Shown: positions 6,770-17,573, numbered from the stretch's first letter. The stretch: DNA of 35,622 nt from Acidobacteriota bacterium (GCA_022340585.1 JAJDNS010000098.1:1-35622), one strand, 5' to 3'. Translations and numbers: made by a program. The notes: generated from the sequence alone by a model not told the origin.

Positions 6770-7549
6770 TCAGCCTAGCAGAAGCTCGGGCAGCGCGGCC
6801 ACAGACGCGAGGACCCGGTCCGGGATGATTTCGGAAGCCTCGACCTCGGGGGCCCGGTACTTGCCCGTCTGCACCATGAAGCCGCGGATGCCGATGGCCT
6901 GGGAGCCGCCGATGTCCGCGCGCAGGTCGTCGCCCACCATCGCCACCTCGGAGAGGCTGAAGCCCATCGAACGTGCCGCCGCCTCGAACATCGCCCGGCT
7001 GGGCTTGCCGACCAGGGTGGCGGTCCGGCCGGTGGCGTACTCGAAGGCGGCCACGAACGCGCCCACGTCGAGGATGAGCTTCCCTCCCGACTTCCAGTAC
7101 CGGTTGCGGTGCAGGGCCACGAGCTCGACGCCGTCGAGGACCTGGCGGAAGACGCGGTTCATCGTGTCGAAGGTCCAGGCCGGTCCCAGATCGCCGACGA
7201 CGACGACCTCCGGGTCCCGGTCCGTGATCTCGAACGCCTCGAACTCGCCGAAGGAGCCCTCGGGGAGACAGAGGCGGATCCGACGGACTCCCCTCTGGCC
7301 CAGCCAGGACACCGCGGCTCGCGGCGGGGTGAAGACGTCCCCCGCGGTGGCCGGGATGCCAAAGCCTTCCAGCCACCCGGCGATGGTGGCGCTGGGAACG
7401 CGGGTGGTGTTGGTGACGAAGCGGACAGAGACGCCGCCGCTACGCAGCGCCGCGATGGCCTCCGGGGCGCCGGGGATGGGCGCGTCGTCCTCGTAGACCG
7501 TGCCGTCGAGATCGAGGAGCAGCCCTCGGGGCTGCTGTCTGGCACTCAC
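6770..7549 (-). CDS. HAD-IIA phosphatase (NagD/LHPP-like)
   Basis: This is a 259-residue haloacid dehalogenase-type phosphatase. Motif I is LLLDLDGTVYED with nucleophile D13 and D15. Motif II is RFVTNTTR. The lysine motif is LVGKPSRAMFEAAA and motif IV is MVGDDLRADIGGSQ. Between motifs II and III lies a C2-type cap, as in NagD, pyridoxal-phosphate phosphatase and LHPP. It dephosphorylates a small metabolite, and the exact substrate cannot be read from the sequence. The start is GTG 7549, with GGAGAGGG seven bases upstream. It overlaps the stop of the preceding ERAP1-C-like gene in the sequence GTGA, so translation is probably coupled. It lies in one run with dgoK, so it may act on a phosphorylated sugar acid or an off-pathway product. 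Confidence 0.85.
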   Translation of the reverse strand: MSARQQPRGLLLDLDGTVYEDDAPIPGAPEAIAALRSGGVSVRFVTNTTRVPSATIAGWLEGFGIPATAGDVFTPPRAAVSWLGQRGVRRIRLCLPEGSFGEFEAFEITDRDPEVVVVGDLGPAWTFDTMNRVFRQVLDGVELVALHRNRYWKSGGKLILDVGAFVAAFEYATGRTATLVGKPSRAMFEAAARSMGFSLSEVAMVGDDLRADIGGSQAIGIRGFMVQTGKYRAPEVEASEIIPDRVLASVAALPELLLG

Positions 7550-8589
7550 GGCTGCGCCCTCTCCAGGAAGCGCCGGGCGCTGTCGCCGGCCCGGGCCTGG
7601 AGTGCGAGGCACTCGTCCAACTGGGCCGCGACGCGGCCGACCATCCGCGTCGTGCCCGTGGCCTGGTGCTCGGGCTCGCCGAAGAACGCCCGCGCGGACT
7701 CGAGCCGCTCGGCCGAGCACCCGTCGGCGAAGTAGGGCATGAAGCCCATGAGCTCGGGGGGGAGACGCTCGGCCAGAGTCGAGTAGTCCTCCGTCATCCA
7801 CCGGAAAGCCCGGTCGCTGCCAGACGCCGTCCGGGTGAGGTTGGCAGGGATCGTGAAGAGCTCGTTGGTGCGCAGGGGACCGGAGAACGCGTAGTCGAGG
7901 GCGCGCTCCACCAACGCCGGGTCGCGAAACGCCCCCAGCGCCTGGAGGTAGCGCGCGCACTCGGTAGGTACCTCGGCCGACTCGAAGCGCTGCATCATCG
8001 CGTCGAACTGCTTCGGGCTGCCGTCCATCGAGGCGAGGATCAGGCAGGCCCCGGCGATGGAGGCAGGGACCGAGCCCGGATCGTCGAGGTAGGTAGTGGC
8101 CTGCTCCCTGGCGAAGCGCTGGACCTCCGGGTCCCGGCCGTCGTCGCCCAGCCAGAGGAGGAGGCGAGGCCGCACGAGGGTGGTGGTCTCGCTTTCGCCT
8201 TCCCGCGGCCGGAAGCCGACACCGTCCAGCGCCGGTCGCAGTGCCCGGTGGAGGTAGGCGGCGTACTCGCCTTCGAGATCGGCCGGCACGAAGGGTTTCT
8301 GGACCCCACCCAGGGCGTCCAGGACCGAGCCCACGACCATCGGCTCCGGGTCCGCCGCGAGCCCTTCGAGGGCGGCGAGGTAGCGGCCACCGTCGAGCGT
8401 CCCGGCCCCCAGGAGGGCGGAGAGGCTTCCGACCAGGTCCATGCGCTCGGCCTCCGAGAGGATCGTGCCGGCGTCGGCGGTCAGCCCGGTCTGGCCCTTC
8501 AGGGTGACGACGCGACCGGGGACCCCCAGCCCCGGCATCTCGACGGTGTCGAGGGGACCGGCGGTCAGGGCGAGGGTGAGCCTGCTCAT
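7546..8589 (-). CDS. ERAP1-C-like protein: C-terminal domain of an M1 aminopeptidase without the catalytic part
   Basis: The 347 residues match the helical C-terminal (ERAP1_C) domain of M1-family aminopeptidases. Recognisable blocks are LSEAERMDLVGSLSALL, LEGEYAAYLHRALRP, LLLWLGDDGRDPEVQRFA, FESAEVPTECARYLQALG, FSGPLRTNELFTIP and ESARAFFGEPEHQATG. The N-terminal metallopeptidase domain with HExxH is absent both here and upstream, and the first 40 residues do not resemble the normal linker. Full-length relatives are about 850 residues. ATG 8589 has AGAGAGG eight bases upstream, so the frame could be expressed, and its stop overlaps the HAD start (GTGA). Either it is a truncated, inactive descendant kept as the first gene of the unit, or a pseudogene recently cut by deletion. 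No peptidase activity is expected. Confidence 0.75.
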   Translation of the reverse strand: MSRLTLALTAGPLDTVEMPGLGVPGRVVTLKGQTGLTADAGTILSEAERMDLVGSLSALLGAGTLDGGRYLAALEGLAADPEPMVVGSVLDALGGVQKPFVPADLEGEYAAYLHRALRPALDGVGFRPREGESETTTLVRPRLLLWLGDDGRDPEVQRFAREQATTYLDDPGSVPASIAGACLILASMDGSPKQFDAMMQRFESAEVPTECARYLQALGAFRDPALVERALDYAFSGPLRTNELFTIPANLTRTASGSDRAFRWMTEDYSTLAERLPPELMGFMPYFADGCSAERLESARAFFGEPEHQATGTTRMVGRVAAQLDECLALQARAGDSARRFLERAQP

Positions 8590-8798
8590 GCACTGGGCCT
8601 CTCTGGACAGGGGGCCGGCGTCGATGGCCCGGGGAATGCTGGAGGGCCACCCGCCAGACAGGGCGGGGGCTCCACGACAGCACTACGATCACACCGACCC
8701 CGGGGTTCCATTCCGACCACGCAAACACCCCCGGCCAAGTAGAATAGCCCCGCCCACGCCTCTCGGCGGGTGCCGCTCAGTGACGACCGGAGGCTGAT

Positions 8799-9914
8799 AT
8801 GAAGATCACCGACGTCCAGGGACTCTACCTTCGGCTTCCCGAGATCCAGGCTCGCACCGACAGCTCGCAGGACGCCCTGATCGTCCGCGTCGCCACCGAC
8901 GCGGGGATCACCGGCTGGGGCGAGGTGGATGCCTGCCCCCACGTGGCGAAAGCCATCATCGACGCGCCGGTGTCCCACACCCTGGTGAGCGGCCTGCGCC
9001 ACCTGCTGGTCGGAGAGGATCCCCGGGAGACGGACCGGCTCTGGGAGCGGATGTACGAGGGCACGCTCTACTTCGGCCGCGAGGGCGCGGTCATCCAGGC
9101 CATGGCCGGGATCGACCTCGCGCTGTGGGACATCAAGGGGAAGGCCCTGGGCGAGCCCGTCTACCGCCTGCTGGGCGGCGGATACCGCACGACGGTACGG
9201 GTGTACGCGTCGAACCTGTTCCAGGAGACCCCGGAGGCGACGGCCGATCGGGCCCGGGCCGCCCGGGACGCCGGCTACACCGCGGTCAAGTTCGGGTGGG
9301 AGCCCTTCGGCGAGGACCCCGACCGGGACTGCGCCTACCTCGAGGCGATCCGTGGGGCGATTGGGGAGGACATGGAGCTCATGCTCGACGTGGGACATGC
9401 CTGGGACGCGTGGACGACCCTCGAGCGCGCTCGCCTCTTCGATCCCTACGACCTCTTCTGGATCGAGGAGCCGCTCCACCCCGACGACCTCGACGGCTAC
9501 GCCATGGTCTCGGCGCAGTGCGAGACTCCCATCGCCGCAGGCGAGGAGGAGTGCACGGTGGCGGGCTTCAACCGCCTCCTGGATGTTGGTGGGGTGGACG
9601 TGGTGCAGGTCGACCCGAGCCGTGTCGGGCTGACCCAGGCCATGACCGTCGCCGTGCTCGCGCAAACGCGGGGAGTGCCGATCGTCAACCACAACTTCAC
9701 CACCGACATCAACGTCGCGGCCTCGTTGCACCTCCTGGCGAGCGTGCCCAACGCCTTCATCCTGGAGTACTGCACGGAGCCTGGCGAGCTGTGCCGCTCG
9801 CTGGCCCGGAACCCCATCCGGGTCACCGACGGCCACGCCGCGGTGCCCGAGGAGCCGGGCCTGGGGGTGGAGCCCGACCCGGCCATCATCGAGAAGTACC
9901 TGGTCCGTGCGTGA
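8799..9914 (+). CDS. Enolase-superfamily (mandelate racemase/muconate lactonizing) enzyme, probable sugar-acid dehydratase
   Basis: This family removes a proton next to a carboxylate and usually dehydrates an aldonic or uronic acid; it is cytoplasmic and Mg-dependent. The protein has 371 residues. The N-terminal capping domain (1-125) ends in IDLALWDIKGKALGEPVYRLLGG. In the barrel, K164 lies on strand 2 (AVKFGWE, only one lysine of the usual KxK). The metal ligands are D197 (LMLDVGH), E223 (WIEEP) and E249 (AAGEE). D272 and H298 (IVNHNF) form the probable acid-base dyad. The start ATG is preceded by GGAGG with suitable spacing. A TAGAAT box at 8740-8745 may be its -10, without a good -35. A sulfatase follows 40 bp downstream in the same direction. 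The substrate is unknown; galactonate or a related acid is plausible because of dgoK. Confidence 0.88.
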   Translation: MKITDVQGLYLRLPEIQARTDSSQDALIVRVATDAGITGWGEVDACPHVAKAIIDAPVSHTLVSGLRHLLVGEDPRETDRLWERMYEGTLYFGREGAVIQAMAGIDLALWDIKGKALGEPVYRLLGGGYRTTVRVYASNLFQETPEATADRARAARDAGYTAVKFGWEPFGEDPDRDCAYLEAIRGAIGEDMELMLDVGHAWDAWTTLERARLFDPYDLFWIEEPLHPDDLDGYAMVSAQCETPIAAGEEECTVAGFNRLLDVGGVDVVQVDPSRVGLTQAMTVAVLAQTRGVPIVNHNFTTDINVAASLHLLASVPNAFILEYCTEPGELCRSLARNPIRVTDGHAAVPEEPGLGVEPDPAIIEKYLVRA

Positions 9915-9954
9915 GCCCGACTCCGCTCCGCCGCCGGGACGAAGGAGAGCCCTC

Positions 9955-11469
9955 GTGAATCGGAACCCGGGCCGGGCAACGAGGGCCAGCCGACACCTCG
10001 GGGCTCTGGGCTTCGTCCTCCTCGCGGTGACGTGCCTTGCGTGCGGGAAGCGGGGTACCGAGGAGCACCCCGACGCAACGACGCCCGACCGGCCCAACAT
10101 CCTCTTCCTGTTCACCGACGACCAGCGCGCCGACGCCGTGGGGGCCTACGGCAACCCGTACGTCCGCACGCCGGCCATCGACGCTCTCGCCCGCCGCGGC
10201 TTCAGCTTCCGCGAGGCCCACATCATGGGCTCGCACCACGGGGCGGTCTGCGCCCCGAGCCGGGCGATGCTCATGAGCGGACGCACGCTGTTCCACGTCT
10301 ACGACGACCTGGACTCCGTCCAGACGTTTCCCGAGGTCCTGGGCCGCCACGGCTATGTCACCTTCGGCACCGGCAAGTGGCACCAGAGCCGGGAGTCGTT
10401 CGCCCGGAGCTTCCAGCACGGACGCAACGTCTTCTTCGGGGGGATGAGCGATCACCGGGCGGTGCCGCTCCAGCAGCGGCTCCCGGACGGCGGCTTCTCC
10501 GAGGTCGAGGTCGAGGGCTTCTCGACGGACCTGTTCGTCGATGCCGCGATCGAGTTTCTGGAGGGGCACGCGGCCGCCGCCGCGGCGACACCGTTCCTGG
10601 CCTACGTGGCCTTCACCGCCCCCCACGATCCCCGTAGCCCGCCCGAGGAGTACCGGGCGATGTACACCGGCGCCGGACAGCCGCTTCCGCCCAACTTCAT
10701 GCCGGTGCATCCCTTCCACAACGGATGGATGACGGGCCGGGACGAGCAGCTCGCGGCGTGGCCCCGGGCGCCGGAAGTCATCCGCGAGCAGACCGGTGAG
10801 TACTACGGCCTGGTCACCCACGTCGACACGAGGATCGGGGACCTGCTCGCCACCCTGGAGCGCACCGGACTGGCCAACCGAACGGTGGTCGTTCTCGCCA
10901 GCGACAACGGCCTCGCCCTGGGTAGCCACGGGCTCCTCGGCAAGCAGAGCCTCTACGAGCACAGCACTCGCGTCCCACTGATCGTGGCCGGGCCCGGCAT
11001 TCCGGCCGGGGAGAGCCGAGCGCTCGTCATGCTCTACGACCTCTTCCCGACCATCGCCGGGCTGACCGGAGTGGCGATGCCCGAAGGGGTGGAAGGCCTC
11101 GACCTGAGCGGCCTGTGGCGGGGCGAGGCCACCAGGGTTCGAGATGTGATCTACACCGCCTACGAGGACAAGATGCGAGCGGTGCGGGACCGGCGGGTCA
11201 AGCTCATCCGCTACCCGCTCCTCGACCACGTCCAGCTCTTCGATCTGGAGCGCGACCCCTTCGAGCTCCGGAACCTTGCCGACGACCCGGACCATGCGGA
11301 GGAGCGGACCCGGCTGACGGCTCTGCTCGAGTCACAGCACGATGTCCTCGACGACCCGCACCCCCTCGTCACCGACGAGAAGGCCTCCATGGAGTTCGAC
11401 TACGAGTCGATCAGGCGGGTGCCCGACGCACACCAACCGGGCTGGGTCGTCGAGAAGTACTTCGACTAG
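9955..11469 (+). CDS. Type I sulfatase, exported (formylglycine-dependent)
   Basis: This sulfate-ester hydrolase has 504 residues. The formylglycine motif C-A-P-S-R begins at C99, followed by AMLMSGR. Metal-binding aspartates are in FLFTDDQ (D55, D56), and the later SDNGLALGSHG block carries the other pair. The N-terminus is hydrophobic (HLGALGFVLLAVTCLAC), consistent with a signal peptide or a non-standard lipobox at C30, so the enzyme works outside the cytoplasm. The start is GTG 9955, because AAGGAGA lies six bases upstream; longer frames beginning at 9907 would overlap the dehydratase gene and lack a signal. It needs a formylglycine-generating enzyme or anaerobic maturase encoded elsewhere. 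Its TAG stop overlaps the stop of gltD on the other strand. The target could be a sulfated sugar, choline sulfate-like ester or phosphonate. Confidence 0.9.
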   Translation: MNRNPGRATRASRHLGALGFVLLAVTCLACGKRGTEEHPDATTPDRPNILFLFTDDQRADAVGAYGNPYVRTPAIDALARRGFSFREAHIMGSHHGAVCAPSRAMLMSGRTLFHVYDDLDSVQTFPEVLGRHGYVTFGTGKWHQSRESFARSFQHGRNVFFGGMSDHRAVPLQQRLPDGGFSEVEVEGFSTDLFVDAAIEFLEGHAAAAAATPFLAYVAFTAPHDPRSPPEEYRAMYTGAGQPLPPNFMPVHPFHNGWMTGRDEQLAAWPRAPEVIREQTGEYYGLVTHVDTRIGDLLATLERTGLANRTVVVLASDNGLALGSHGLLGKQSLYEHSTRVPLIVAGPGIPAGESRALVMLYDLFPTIAGLTGVAMPEGVEGLDLSGLWRGEATRVRDVIYTAYEDKMRAVRDRRVKLIRYPLLDHVQLFDLERDPFELRNLADDPDHAEERTRLTALLESQHDVLDDPHPLVTDEKASMEFDYESIRRVPDAHQPGWVVEKYFD

Positions 11470-12932
11470 CGTGCCAACGCCACGTCGCTGCGGGACCGGG
11501 CCTTGGCGCCGAGGAGCGACGGCCTTCCGGTCAAGTACTCGTCCACCTCGAGGGCGCACTCGCGGCCTTCGCTGATGGCCCAGACCACGAGGGACTGCCC
11601 TCGGCGCATGTCGCCGGCGACGAAGACGCCGTCCCGGGAGGTGCGGTGGCTGCTCGATGCGCAGTTGCCCCGGTCGTCCTTGTCCACCCCGAAGTCGTCC
11701 AGGACCGCGTGCTCGGGGTGGAGGAAGCCCATGGCCAGGAGCACGAGCTGCGCCGGCATCTCGTACTCGCTTCCCGGAATCTCCTCCGGGCGCCCCGCGC
11801 TCCAGTCCGCCCGCATGGCCCGGATGCCACGCAGCGCGCCCGAGCCGTCCGCCAGGAACTCCTTCGACAGGACCGCCCAGTCGCGCTCGCAGCCCTCGGC
11901 CTGAGAGCTCGAGGTGGAGAACATGCGCGGGCCCGGGTGGACGGGCCAGGGCGTCTCGACTGTGCGGCCCTCCGGCGGCCTGGGCAGGATCTCGATCTGG
12001 GTGACCGAGCGTGCCTGCTGTCGAATGGAGGTCCCCACGCAGTCGGAGCCGGTGTCGCCGCCGCCGATGACGACGACATCCTTCCCGGTGGCGAGGATGT
12101 CCGTCCCTTCCGGAATCTCGTCGCCGGCGACGCGGTGGTTGGACTGGGTGAGGAAGTCCATGGCGAACTCCACACCGCTGGCGTCGCGGCCGGGGATGGG
12201 GAGATCCCGGGGCCTGGTCGAACCCCCGGCGAGGACGATGGCGTCGAACTCGGCCAGGAGCTCGGCGGCGGGGTAGTCGACGCCCACGTGGGCGCCGGTT
12301 CGGAAGGCCACCCCTTCCGTCATCATCAGGTCGATGCGGCGGTCGAGCACGTGCTTCGACAGCTTGAAGTCGGGGATTCCGTAGCGGAGGAGTCCGCCGA
12401 TCCGGTCCGCCCGCTCGAAGACGGTGACGGTGTGCCCGGCGCGGTTGAGCTGATCGGCGGCGGCGAGCCCGGCCGGTCCCGACCCCACGACGGCCACGCA
12501 CCGGCCCGTACGCTTGCGGGGGAGGCGGGGCTCGACCCACCCCTCCTGGAACGCCCGCTCGATGATCGAGACCTCGATGTTCTTGATGGTGACCGGCGGC
12601 CGGTTGATGCCGAGAACGCACGCCGACTCGCACGGGGCGGGACACACACGGCCGGTGAACTCCGGGAAGTTGTTGGTCGAGTAGAGGGCCTTCAGGGCGC
12701 GACGCCACTTGCCCTGGTATATGTGGTCATTGAAGTCGGGGATGACGTTGCCGAGGGGACAGCCGGGATGGCAGAAGGGCACGCCGCAGTTCATGCAGCG
12801 GGCGCCCTGGATCTCCACCTCCTCCTGAGAGAGGGGGATCACGAACTCGTCCCAGTGGCGGATGCGATCCTCCGGCGGCTGGTAGGCCGGCGCCTTGCGC
12901 TCGAAGTCCTTGAAGCCGGTGTCCTTGCCCAT
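11466..12932 (-). CDS. gltD: Glutamate synthase (NADPH) small subunit
   Basis: The small subunit takes electrons from NAD(P)H through FAD and two [4Fe-4S] clusters and passes them to GltB to make glutamate from 2-oxoglutarate and glutamine. The 488 residues show the cluster cysteines C46, C49, C54 and C58 (ARCMNCGVPFCHPGCPLGN) and C97, C101 and C105 (GRVCPAPCESAC). The FAD motif VVGSGPAGLAAA starts near residue 148, the NAD(P) motif is VVVIGGGDTGSDC, and the final FAD contact is GVFVAGDMRRGQSLVVWAI. This is full family length. The start ATG lies nine bases after the gltB stop, with GAGGGA overlapping that stop, so the two are cotranscribed and probably coupled. The stop overlaps that of the convergent sulfatase; no terminator hairpin fits between them. 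Confidence 0.97.
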   Translation of the reverse strand: MGKDTGFKDFERKAPAYQPPEDRIRHWDEFVIPLSQEEVEIQGARCMNCGVPFCHPGCPLGNVIPDFNDHIYQGKWRRALKALYSTNNFPEFTGRVCPAPCESACVLGINRPPVTIKNIEVSIIERAFQEGWVEPRLPRKRTGRCVAVVGSGPAGLAAADQLNRAGHTVTVFERADRIGGLLRYGIPDFKLSKHVLDRRIDLMMTEGVAFRTGAHVGVDYPAAELLAEFDAIVLAGGSTRPRDLPIPGRDASGVEFAMDFLTQSNHRVAGDEIPEGTDILATGKDVVVIGGGDTGSDCVGTSIRQQARSVTQIEILPRPPEGRTVETPWPVHPGPRMFSTSSSQAEGCERDWAVLSKEFLADGSGALRGIRAMRADWSAGRPEEIPGSEYEMPAQLVLLAMGFLHPEHAVLDDFGVDKDDRGNCASSSHRTSRDGVFVAGDMRRGQSLVVWAISEGRECALEVDEYLTGRPSLLGAKARSRSDVALAR

Positions 12933-12941
12933 GGCGTTCCC

Positions 12942-15900
12942 TCAGGCCACCGCGGCCGTCTCGGCCGCGCGCTTCGCCTGCGCGCGCTTGTAGTCCCGCG
13001 GCATGACCTTGACGAACTTCCTGAGCTGCACCTCCCAGGTGGCGAGGATGCGCCTGGCCCGCTCCGACCCCGTCGCGCGCGCGTGCTCCTCGACGAGGGC
13101 CCTGAGCTCGAGCACGTCGTCCGGCTCGGCCATGTCCTCGAGGTCCACCATTCCGGTGTTGACGCGAGGCCGAGCCCGCTCGTCCTCGTCCCAGACGTAG
13201 GCGACACCGCCCGACATCCCCGCCGCGAAGTTCCGGCCGATCGGCCCGAGGACGACGGCACGGCCGCCGGTCATGTACTCGCAGCCGTGGTCGCCCACTC
13301 CCTCGACCACCACGTGGGCGCCGGAGTTACGCACGCAGAAGCGTTCCCCGGCCGGACCGAGGATGAAGGCCTTGCCTGAGGTCGCACCGTAGAAGGAGAC
13401 GTTGCCGCAGATCACGTTCTCGTTGGGGTTGAAGACGGAGCCCCGCGGCGGACGGAGTATCGCCTTGCCTCCGGAGAGTCCCTTGCAGAAGTAGTCGTTG
13501 GCCTCGCCCTCGAGCTCGATGGTCAGGCCCCTCGGGGCGAAGGCCATGAACGACTGGCCCGCCGAGCCCGTGGCCTTGAGGCGGATGGTGTCCTCGGGCA
13601 GACCCTCCTCGCCGGTGCGCCGGGTGATCTCCTGGCCCAGGATCGTGCCCACCGTGCGGTTGACGTTGCGAATCTCGAACGAGGCTTCGACCGACTCACC
13701 CCGCTCGAGGGCAGGGGTGGCGAGACGGACGAGCTCGTTGTCGAGGGCCCGGTCGAGGCCGTGGTCCTGGGGGACGCAGCAGAAGGTACCGCAGCGGTCG
13801 TTGGCCCTTACGAAGTGGAGGAGCCGTGAAAGATCGAGCTGCTTGGCCTTGAAGTGCCTGACATCGCGCAGGGGAGCGATCCTGTCCACCCTCCCGACCA
13901 TGTCGTCCACTCTGCGGAATCCGAGCCGCGCCATGTGCTCGCGGAGGTCCGCGGCGATGAAGCGGAAGAAGTTGACCACATGGTCCGGGTCCCCGGTGAA
14001 GAGCTTGCGGAGCTCTTCGTCCTGTGTGGCCACCCCCACGGGGCAGGTGTTCAGGTGGCACTTGCGCATCATGATGCAGCCCATCGCGACCAGCGCCCCG
14101 GTGGCGACGCCCCACTCCTCGGCGCCGAGGAGGGTGGCGATGGCGATGTCGCGGCCGGTGCGCAGGAGCCCGTCGGTCTGGAGGACCACCCGGTCCCGCA
14201 GGTTGTTCTGCATGAGGACCTGGTGGGCCTCGGCCAGGCCGAGCTCCCAGGGCAGACCCGCGTGCTTGATCGACGAGAGGGGCGACGCGCCGGTGCCCCC
14301 GTCGTGGCCGGAGATGAGGATGACGTCGGCGTGGGCCTTGGCCACCCCGGCGGCGATGGTCCCCACGCCGACCTCGGCCACGAGCTTGACGTTGATTCGG
14401 GCCCGGGGGTTGGAGTTCTTGAGGTCGTAGATCAGCTGGGCCAGGTCCTCGATGGAGTAGATGTCGTGGTGGGGCGGAGGGGAGATCAGCCCCACTCCCG
14501 GCGTCGAGTGGCGTGTCTTCGCGATCTTCTCGTCCACCTTGTGGCCGGGGAGCTGGCCGCCCTCGCCGGGCTTGGCACCCTGGGCCATCTTGATCTGGAG
14601 CTCGTCGGCGTTGACCAGGTAGTTGGAGGTCACGCCAAATCGGCCGGAGGCCACCTGCTTGATCGCCGAGCGCATGGAGTCGCCGTTCGGGAGCGGCTCG
14701 AAGCGGGCCGGGTCCTCGCCGCCCTCTCCGGTGTTCGACTTGGCCCCGAGGCGATTCATGGCGATGGCCAGGGTCGTGTGGGCCTCCCAGGAGATCGAGC
14801 CGAAGGACATGGCACCGGTGGCAAAGCGCTTGACGATGGACTCGACGGGCTCGACCTCCTCGATGGGAATCGGGGTGAGGTTGGCGAACTCGAGCAGGTG
14901 CCGGACGGTGATCGGCGCTTCGGAGTTGTCGTCGATGAGGCGGGCGTACTCGCGGTAGAGCTCGTAGTCGTTCGTGCGGGCCGCGTGCTGGAGCTTCTGG
15001 ATGGTGTCCGGGTTGTGGAGGTGGCGCTCGCCCCGCAGCCGCCACTGGTAGAGCCCGCCCAGCTCGAGGTCGGTCTGGTCGTCTACGTCGATGTAGGCGG
15101 CCTGGTGGCGCATCAGCGTCTCACGCTCGATGGTGCCGACGTCGATGCCGCCGATGCGGGAGACGGTGCCGGGGAAGTACTCCTCGATGACCTCGTCGGC
15201 CAGGCCCACCGCCTCGAAGATCTGGGCCCCGATGTACGAGGAGATCGTCGAGATTCCCATCTTCGACATCGTCTTGAGGAGCCCCTTGCCCACCGCCTTG
15301 AGGTAGTGCTCCCGAGCTTCGGGCTCGCTCAGACTGCTGGGCAGGAGCTTCCGGAGGCGCATGTCCTCGATGGTCTCGAAAGCCACGTAGGGGTTGACCG
15401 CGGACGCGCCGAAGCCGAGGAGGCAGGCAAAGTGGTGCACCTCGCGGGCCTCGCCGGTCTCGACGACGAGGCCGCACCGCGAGCGCAGACCCTTGCGGAT
15501 CAGGTGGTGATGTACCGCCGACACCGCGAGGAGCGAGGGAATCGCCGCGTGGTCCGAGTCCACCGGGCGGTCGGTCAGGATGATGACCTCGTACCCGTCC
15601 AGCACGTACTCCTCGGCCTCGCGGCGGAGGCGGTCCAGCGCCCGCTGCATCCGACCCGGCTCCGCCTTGAAGCAGGTCGAGATGGTCTTGGCCTGGAAGT
15701 GCTGCCGGTCCACCCACCGCAAGCGCTCGAGGTCCTCGTTGGTGAGCACCGGCTGGGGCAGCTCGATCATGTGCGCGTGCTCGGGCCCGTCCACGAGGAT
15801 GTTCCCTTCGCCTCCCACGAAGGAGACGAGGCTCATCACCATCTCCTCGCGGATGGGGTCGATGGGTGGGTTGGTGACCTGGGCGAAGAGCTGGTGGAAG

Positions 15901-17453
15901 TAGTCGAAGAGGCTCCGGGACTTCTCGGACAGGACGGCAAGGGGGGTGTCGTTGCCCATGGAGCCCACCGGCTCCTGGCCGTTCTTCACCATGGGGGCCA
16001 TGAGGATCCGCAGGTCCTCGAGGGAGTAGCCAAAGACCTTCTGCCGGGTGAGCACTCGACGGGCCGGAGGCTGGAGAATCTGGCGTGGTGGCTCGAGCTC
16101 GGCGAGGGGAATCTTCCCGTCGTCGAGCCACTGCTGGTAGGGCTGCTGCGCGCAGATCCGGGACTTGATCTCCTCGTCGGGGATGATGCGCCCCTCTTCC
16201 AGGGAGGCCACGAACATCTTTCCGGGCTGGAGGCGGCCCTTCCGGACCACCTTCTCCGGCGGCACCTCGAGGACGCCGGCCTCGGAGGCCATGATCAGGA
16301 TGTTGTCGTCGGTCAGGCAGTAGCGCGACGGCCGGAGCCCGTTGCGGTCCAGGGTCGCCCCGATGAGGGTCCCGTCGGTGAAGGCCACCGAGGCCGGGCC
16401 GTCCCAGGGCTCGATGACCGCCCCGTTGTACTCGTAGAAGGCCTTGCGGTCGGCGGAGATCTCGGGATCCTTCTCCCAGGCTTCGGGGATGAGCATCATC
16501 ATGACGTGGGGGAGGCTGCGGCCACCCATCATCAGGAACTCGACGACGTTGTCGAGAATGCCCGAGTCGGAGCTGCCCTCCTGCGCGACGGGCCGCATCT
16601 TCTGGATCTCGTCGGCGGTGAAGAGGGAGGACTCGATGAGGGCCTCGCGGGACCTCATCCAGTTCACGTTGCCGCGCAGGGTGTTGATCTCGCCGTTGTG
16701 AGCGAGGGTGCGGAAGGGGTGGGCGAGAGGCCAGGTGGGCAGGGTGTTCGTGGAGAAGCGGCTGTGGATCAGTGCGAGCGCCGACTCGAATGACTCCTCG
16801 GAGAGGTCCGGGAAGTAGGCCGGCACCTGCTCCGGCGTCAGCATGCCCTTGTAGACCACGGTCCGCGAGGACAGCGAGCAGATGTAGAAGTCGTCCGCGC
16901 CCTTGACCGACTCGCGCACCATGCGGATCCCGTACTTGCGGGCCACGAAGAGGCGACGCTCGAAGTCGTCCTGGGTGCGGCAGCTCACGGGGCGGCGGAC
17001 GATCACCTGCTGGATCGCGGGCTCGCCCGAGATGGCGGTGGCGCCGAGGGTCGAGCTGTCGGTGGGGACCTCCCGCCAGCCCAGCACGTCGAGCCCGACC
17101 TCGTCGAGGGCGCGCCGAAAGACGTGCTTCGTCCCTACGTGGGTCTTCGTGTCCCGGGGCAGGAAGCACTGGCCGATGCCGTAGTCACCGGGCTCGGGGA
17201 GGGTGATCCCGAGCTGCGAGCACTCCCGGAGGAAGAAGGCGTGGGGAATCTGGGTGAGGATCCCCGCTCCATCGCCGGACTCCTTCTCCGCCCCCCGGGC
17301 GCCGCGGTGGTCGAGGTTGACGAGGATCTCGATGCCCTTCTCGACGATCTCGTGAGACCTGACGTTGTTGAGGTCGGCGATGAACCCGACGCCACAGGCG
17401 TCGTGCTCGAAGCGGGGATCGTAGAGTCCTTTCCTCGACAGCGTCTCGTGCAT
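12942..17453 (-). CDS. gltB: Glutamate synthase large subunit
   Basis: The large subunit hydrolyses glutamine and transfers ammonia through a tunnel to 2-oxoglutarate. It has 1,503 residues, the usual length. The amidotransferase domain begins with [12 protein letters not shown]20 would become the N-terminal nucleophile after removal of a 19-residue propeptide. [15 protein letters not shown] and [11 protein letters not shown] are further landmarks. The FMN and [3Fe-4S] synthase domain contains [12 protein letters not shown] and cysteines C1126, C1132 and C1137 ([15 protein letters not shown]). The C-terminal GXGXG beta-helix includes [10 protein letters not shown] and [14 protein letters not shown] 17453 was chosen because it gives the canonical propeptide; an upstream GTG-type extension to 17615 would cross the promoter at 17574-17602. 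The first gene of gltBD. Confidence 0.97.
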   Translation of the reverse strand: MHETLSRKGLYDPRFEHDACGVGFIADLNNVRSHEIVEKGIEILVNLDHRGARGAEKESGDGAGILTQIPHAFFLRECSQLGITLPEPGDYGIGQCFLPRDTKTHVGTKHVFRRALDEVGLDVLGWREVPTDSSTLGATAISGEPAIQQVIVRRPVSCRTQDDFERRLFVARKYGIRMVRESVKGADDFYICSLSSRTVVYKGMLTPEQVPAYFPDLSEESFESALALIHSRFSTNTLPTWPLAHPFRTLAHNGEINTLRGNVNWMRSREALIESSLFTADEIQKMRPVAQEGSSDSGILDNVVEFLMMGGRSLPHVMMMLIPEAWEKDPEISADRKAFYEYNGAVIEPWDGPASVAFTDGTLIGATLDRNGLRPSRYCLTDDNILIMASEAGVLEVPPEKVVRKGRLQPGKMFVASLEEGRIIPDEEIKSRICAQQPYQQWLDDGKIPLAELEPPRQILQPPARRVLTRQKVFGYSLEDLRILMAPMVKNGQEPVGSMGNDTPLAVLSEKSRSLFDYFHQLFAQVTNPPIDPIREEMVMSLVSFVGGEGNILVDGPEHAHMIELPQPVLTNEDLERLRWVDRQHFQAKTISTCFKAEPGRMQRALDRLRREAEEYVLDGYEVIILTDRPVDSDHAAIPSLLAVSAVHHHLIRKGLRSRCGLVVETGEAREVHHFACLLGFGASAVNPYVAFETIEDMRLRKLLPSSLSEPEAREHYLKAVGKGLLKTMSKMGISTISSYIGAQIFEAVGLADEVIEEYFPGTVSRIGGIDVGTIERETLMRHQAAYIDVDDQTDLELGGLYQWRLRGERHLHNPDTIQKLQHAARTNDYELYREYARLIDDNSEAPITVRHLLEFANLTPIPIEEVEPVESIVKRFATGAMSFGSISWEAHTTLAIAMNRLGAKSNTGEGGEDPARFEPLPNGDSMRSAIKQVASGRFGVTSNYLVNADELQIKMAQGAKPGEGGQLPGHKVDEKIAKTRHSTPGVGLISPPPHHDIYSIEDLAQLIYDLKNSNPRARINVKLVAEVGVGTIAAGVAKAHADVILISGHDGGTGASPLSSIKHAGLPWELGLAEAHQVLMQNNLRDRVVLQTDGLLRTGRDIAIATLLGAEEWGVATGALVAMGCIMMRKCHLNTCPVGVATQDEELRKLFTGDPDHVVNFFRFIAADLREHMARLGFRRVDDMVGRVDRIAPLRDVRHFKAKQLDLSRLLHFVRANDRCGTFCCVPQDHGLDRALDNELVRLATPALERGESVEASFEIRNVNRTVGTILGQEITRRTGEEGLPEDTIRLKATGSAGQSFMAFAPRGLTIELEGEANDYFCKGLSGGKAILRPPRGSVFNPNENVICGNVSFYGATSGKAFILGPAGERFCVRNSGAHVVVEGVGDHGCEYMTGGRAVVLGPIGRNFAAGMSGGVAYVWDEDERARPRVNTGMVDLEDMAEPDDVLELRALVEEHARATGSERARRILATWEVQLRKFVKVMPRDYKRAQAKRAAETAAVA

Positions 17454-17573
17454 CCCAACGTCCCTGTTGGAGGGGTCCTCCGGCCGGTGAGCTCCGGAGA
17501 CACCACACACGCGTCCGCGACCCGGGACGGGAGGTGAGCGTGGCGTCCCCACAACTCGGTGGGTAGTTGGACG

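Noticed and set aside
13854..16793. 979-codon open frame on the plus strand opposite gltB
   Set aside because: It is exactly antisense to a conserved, full-length gene; composition is typical of the GC-rich shadow frame and no domain is recognisable.
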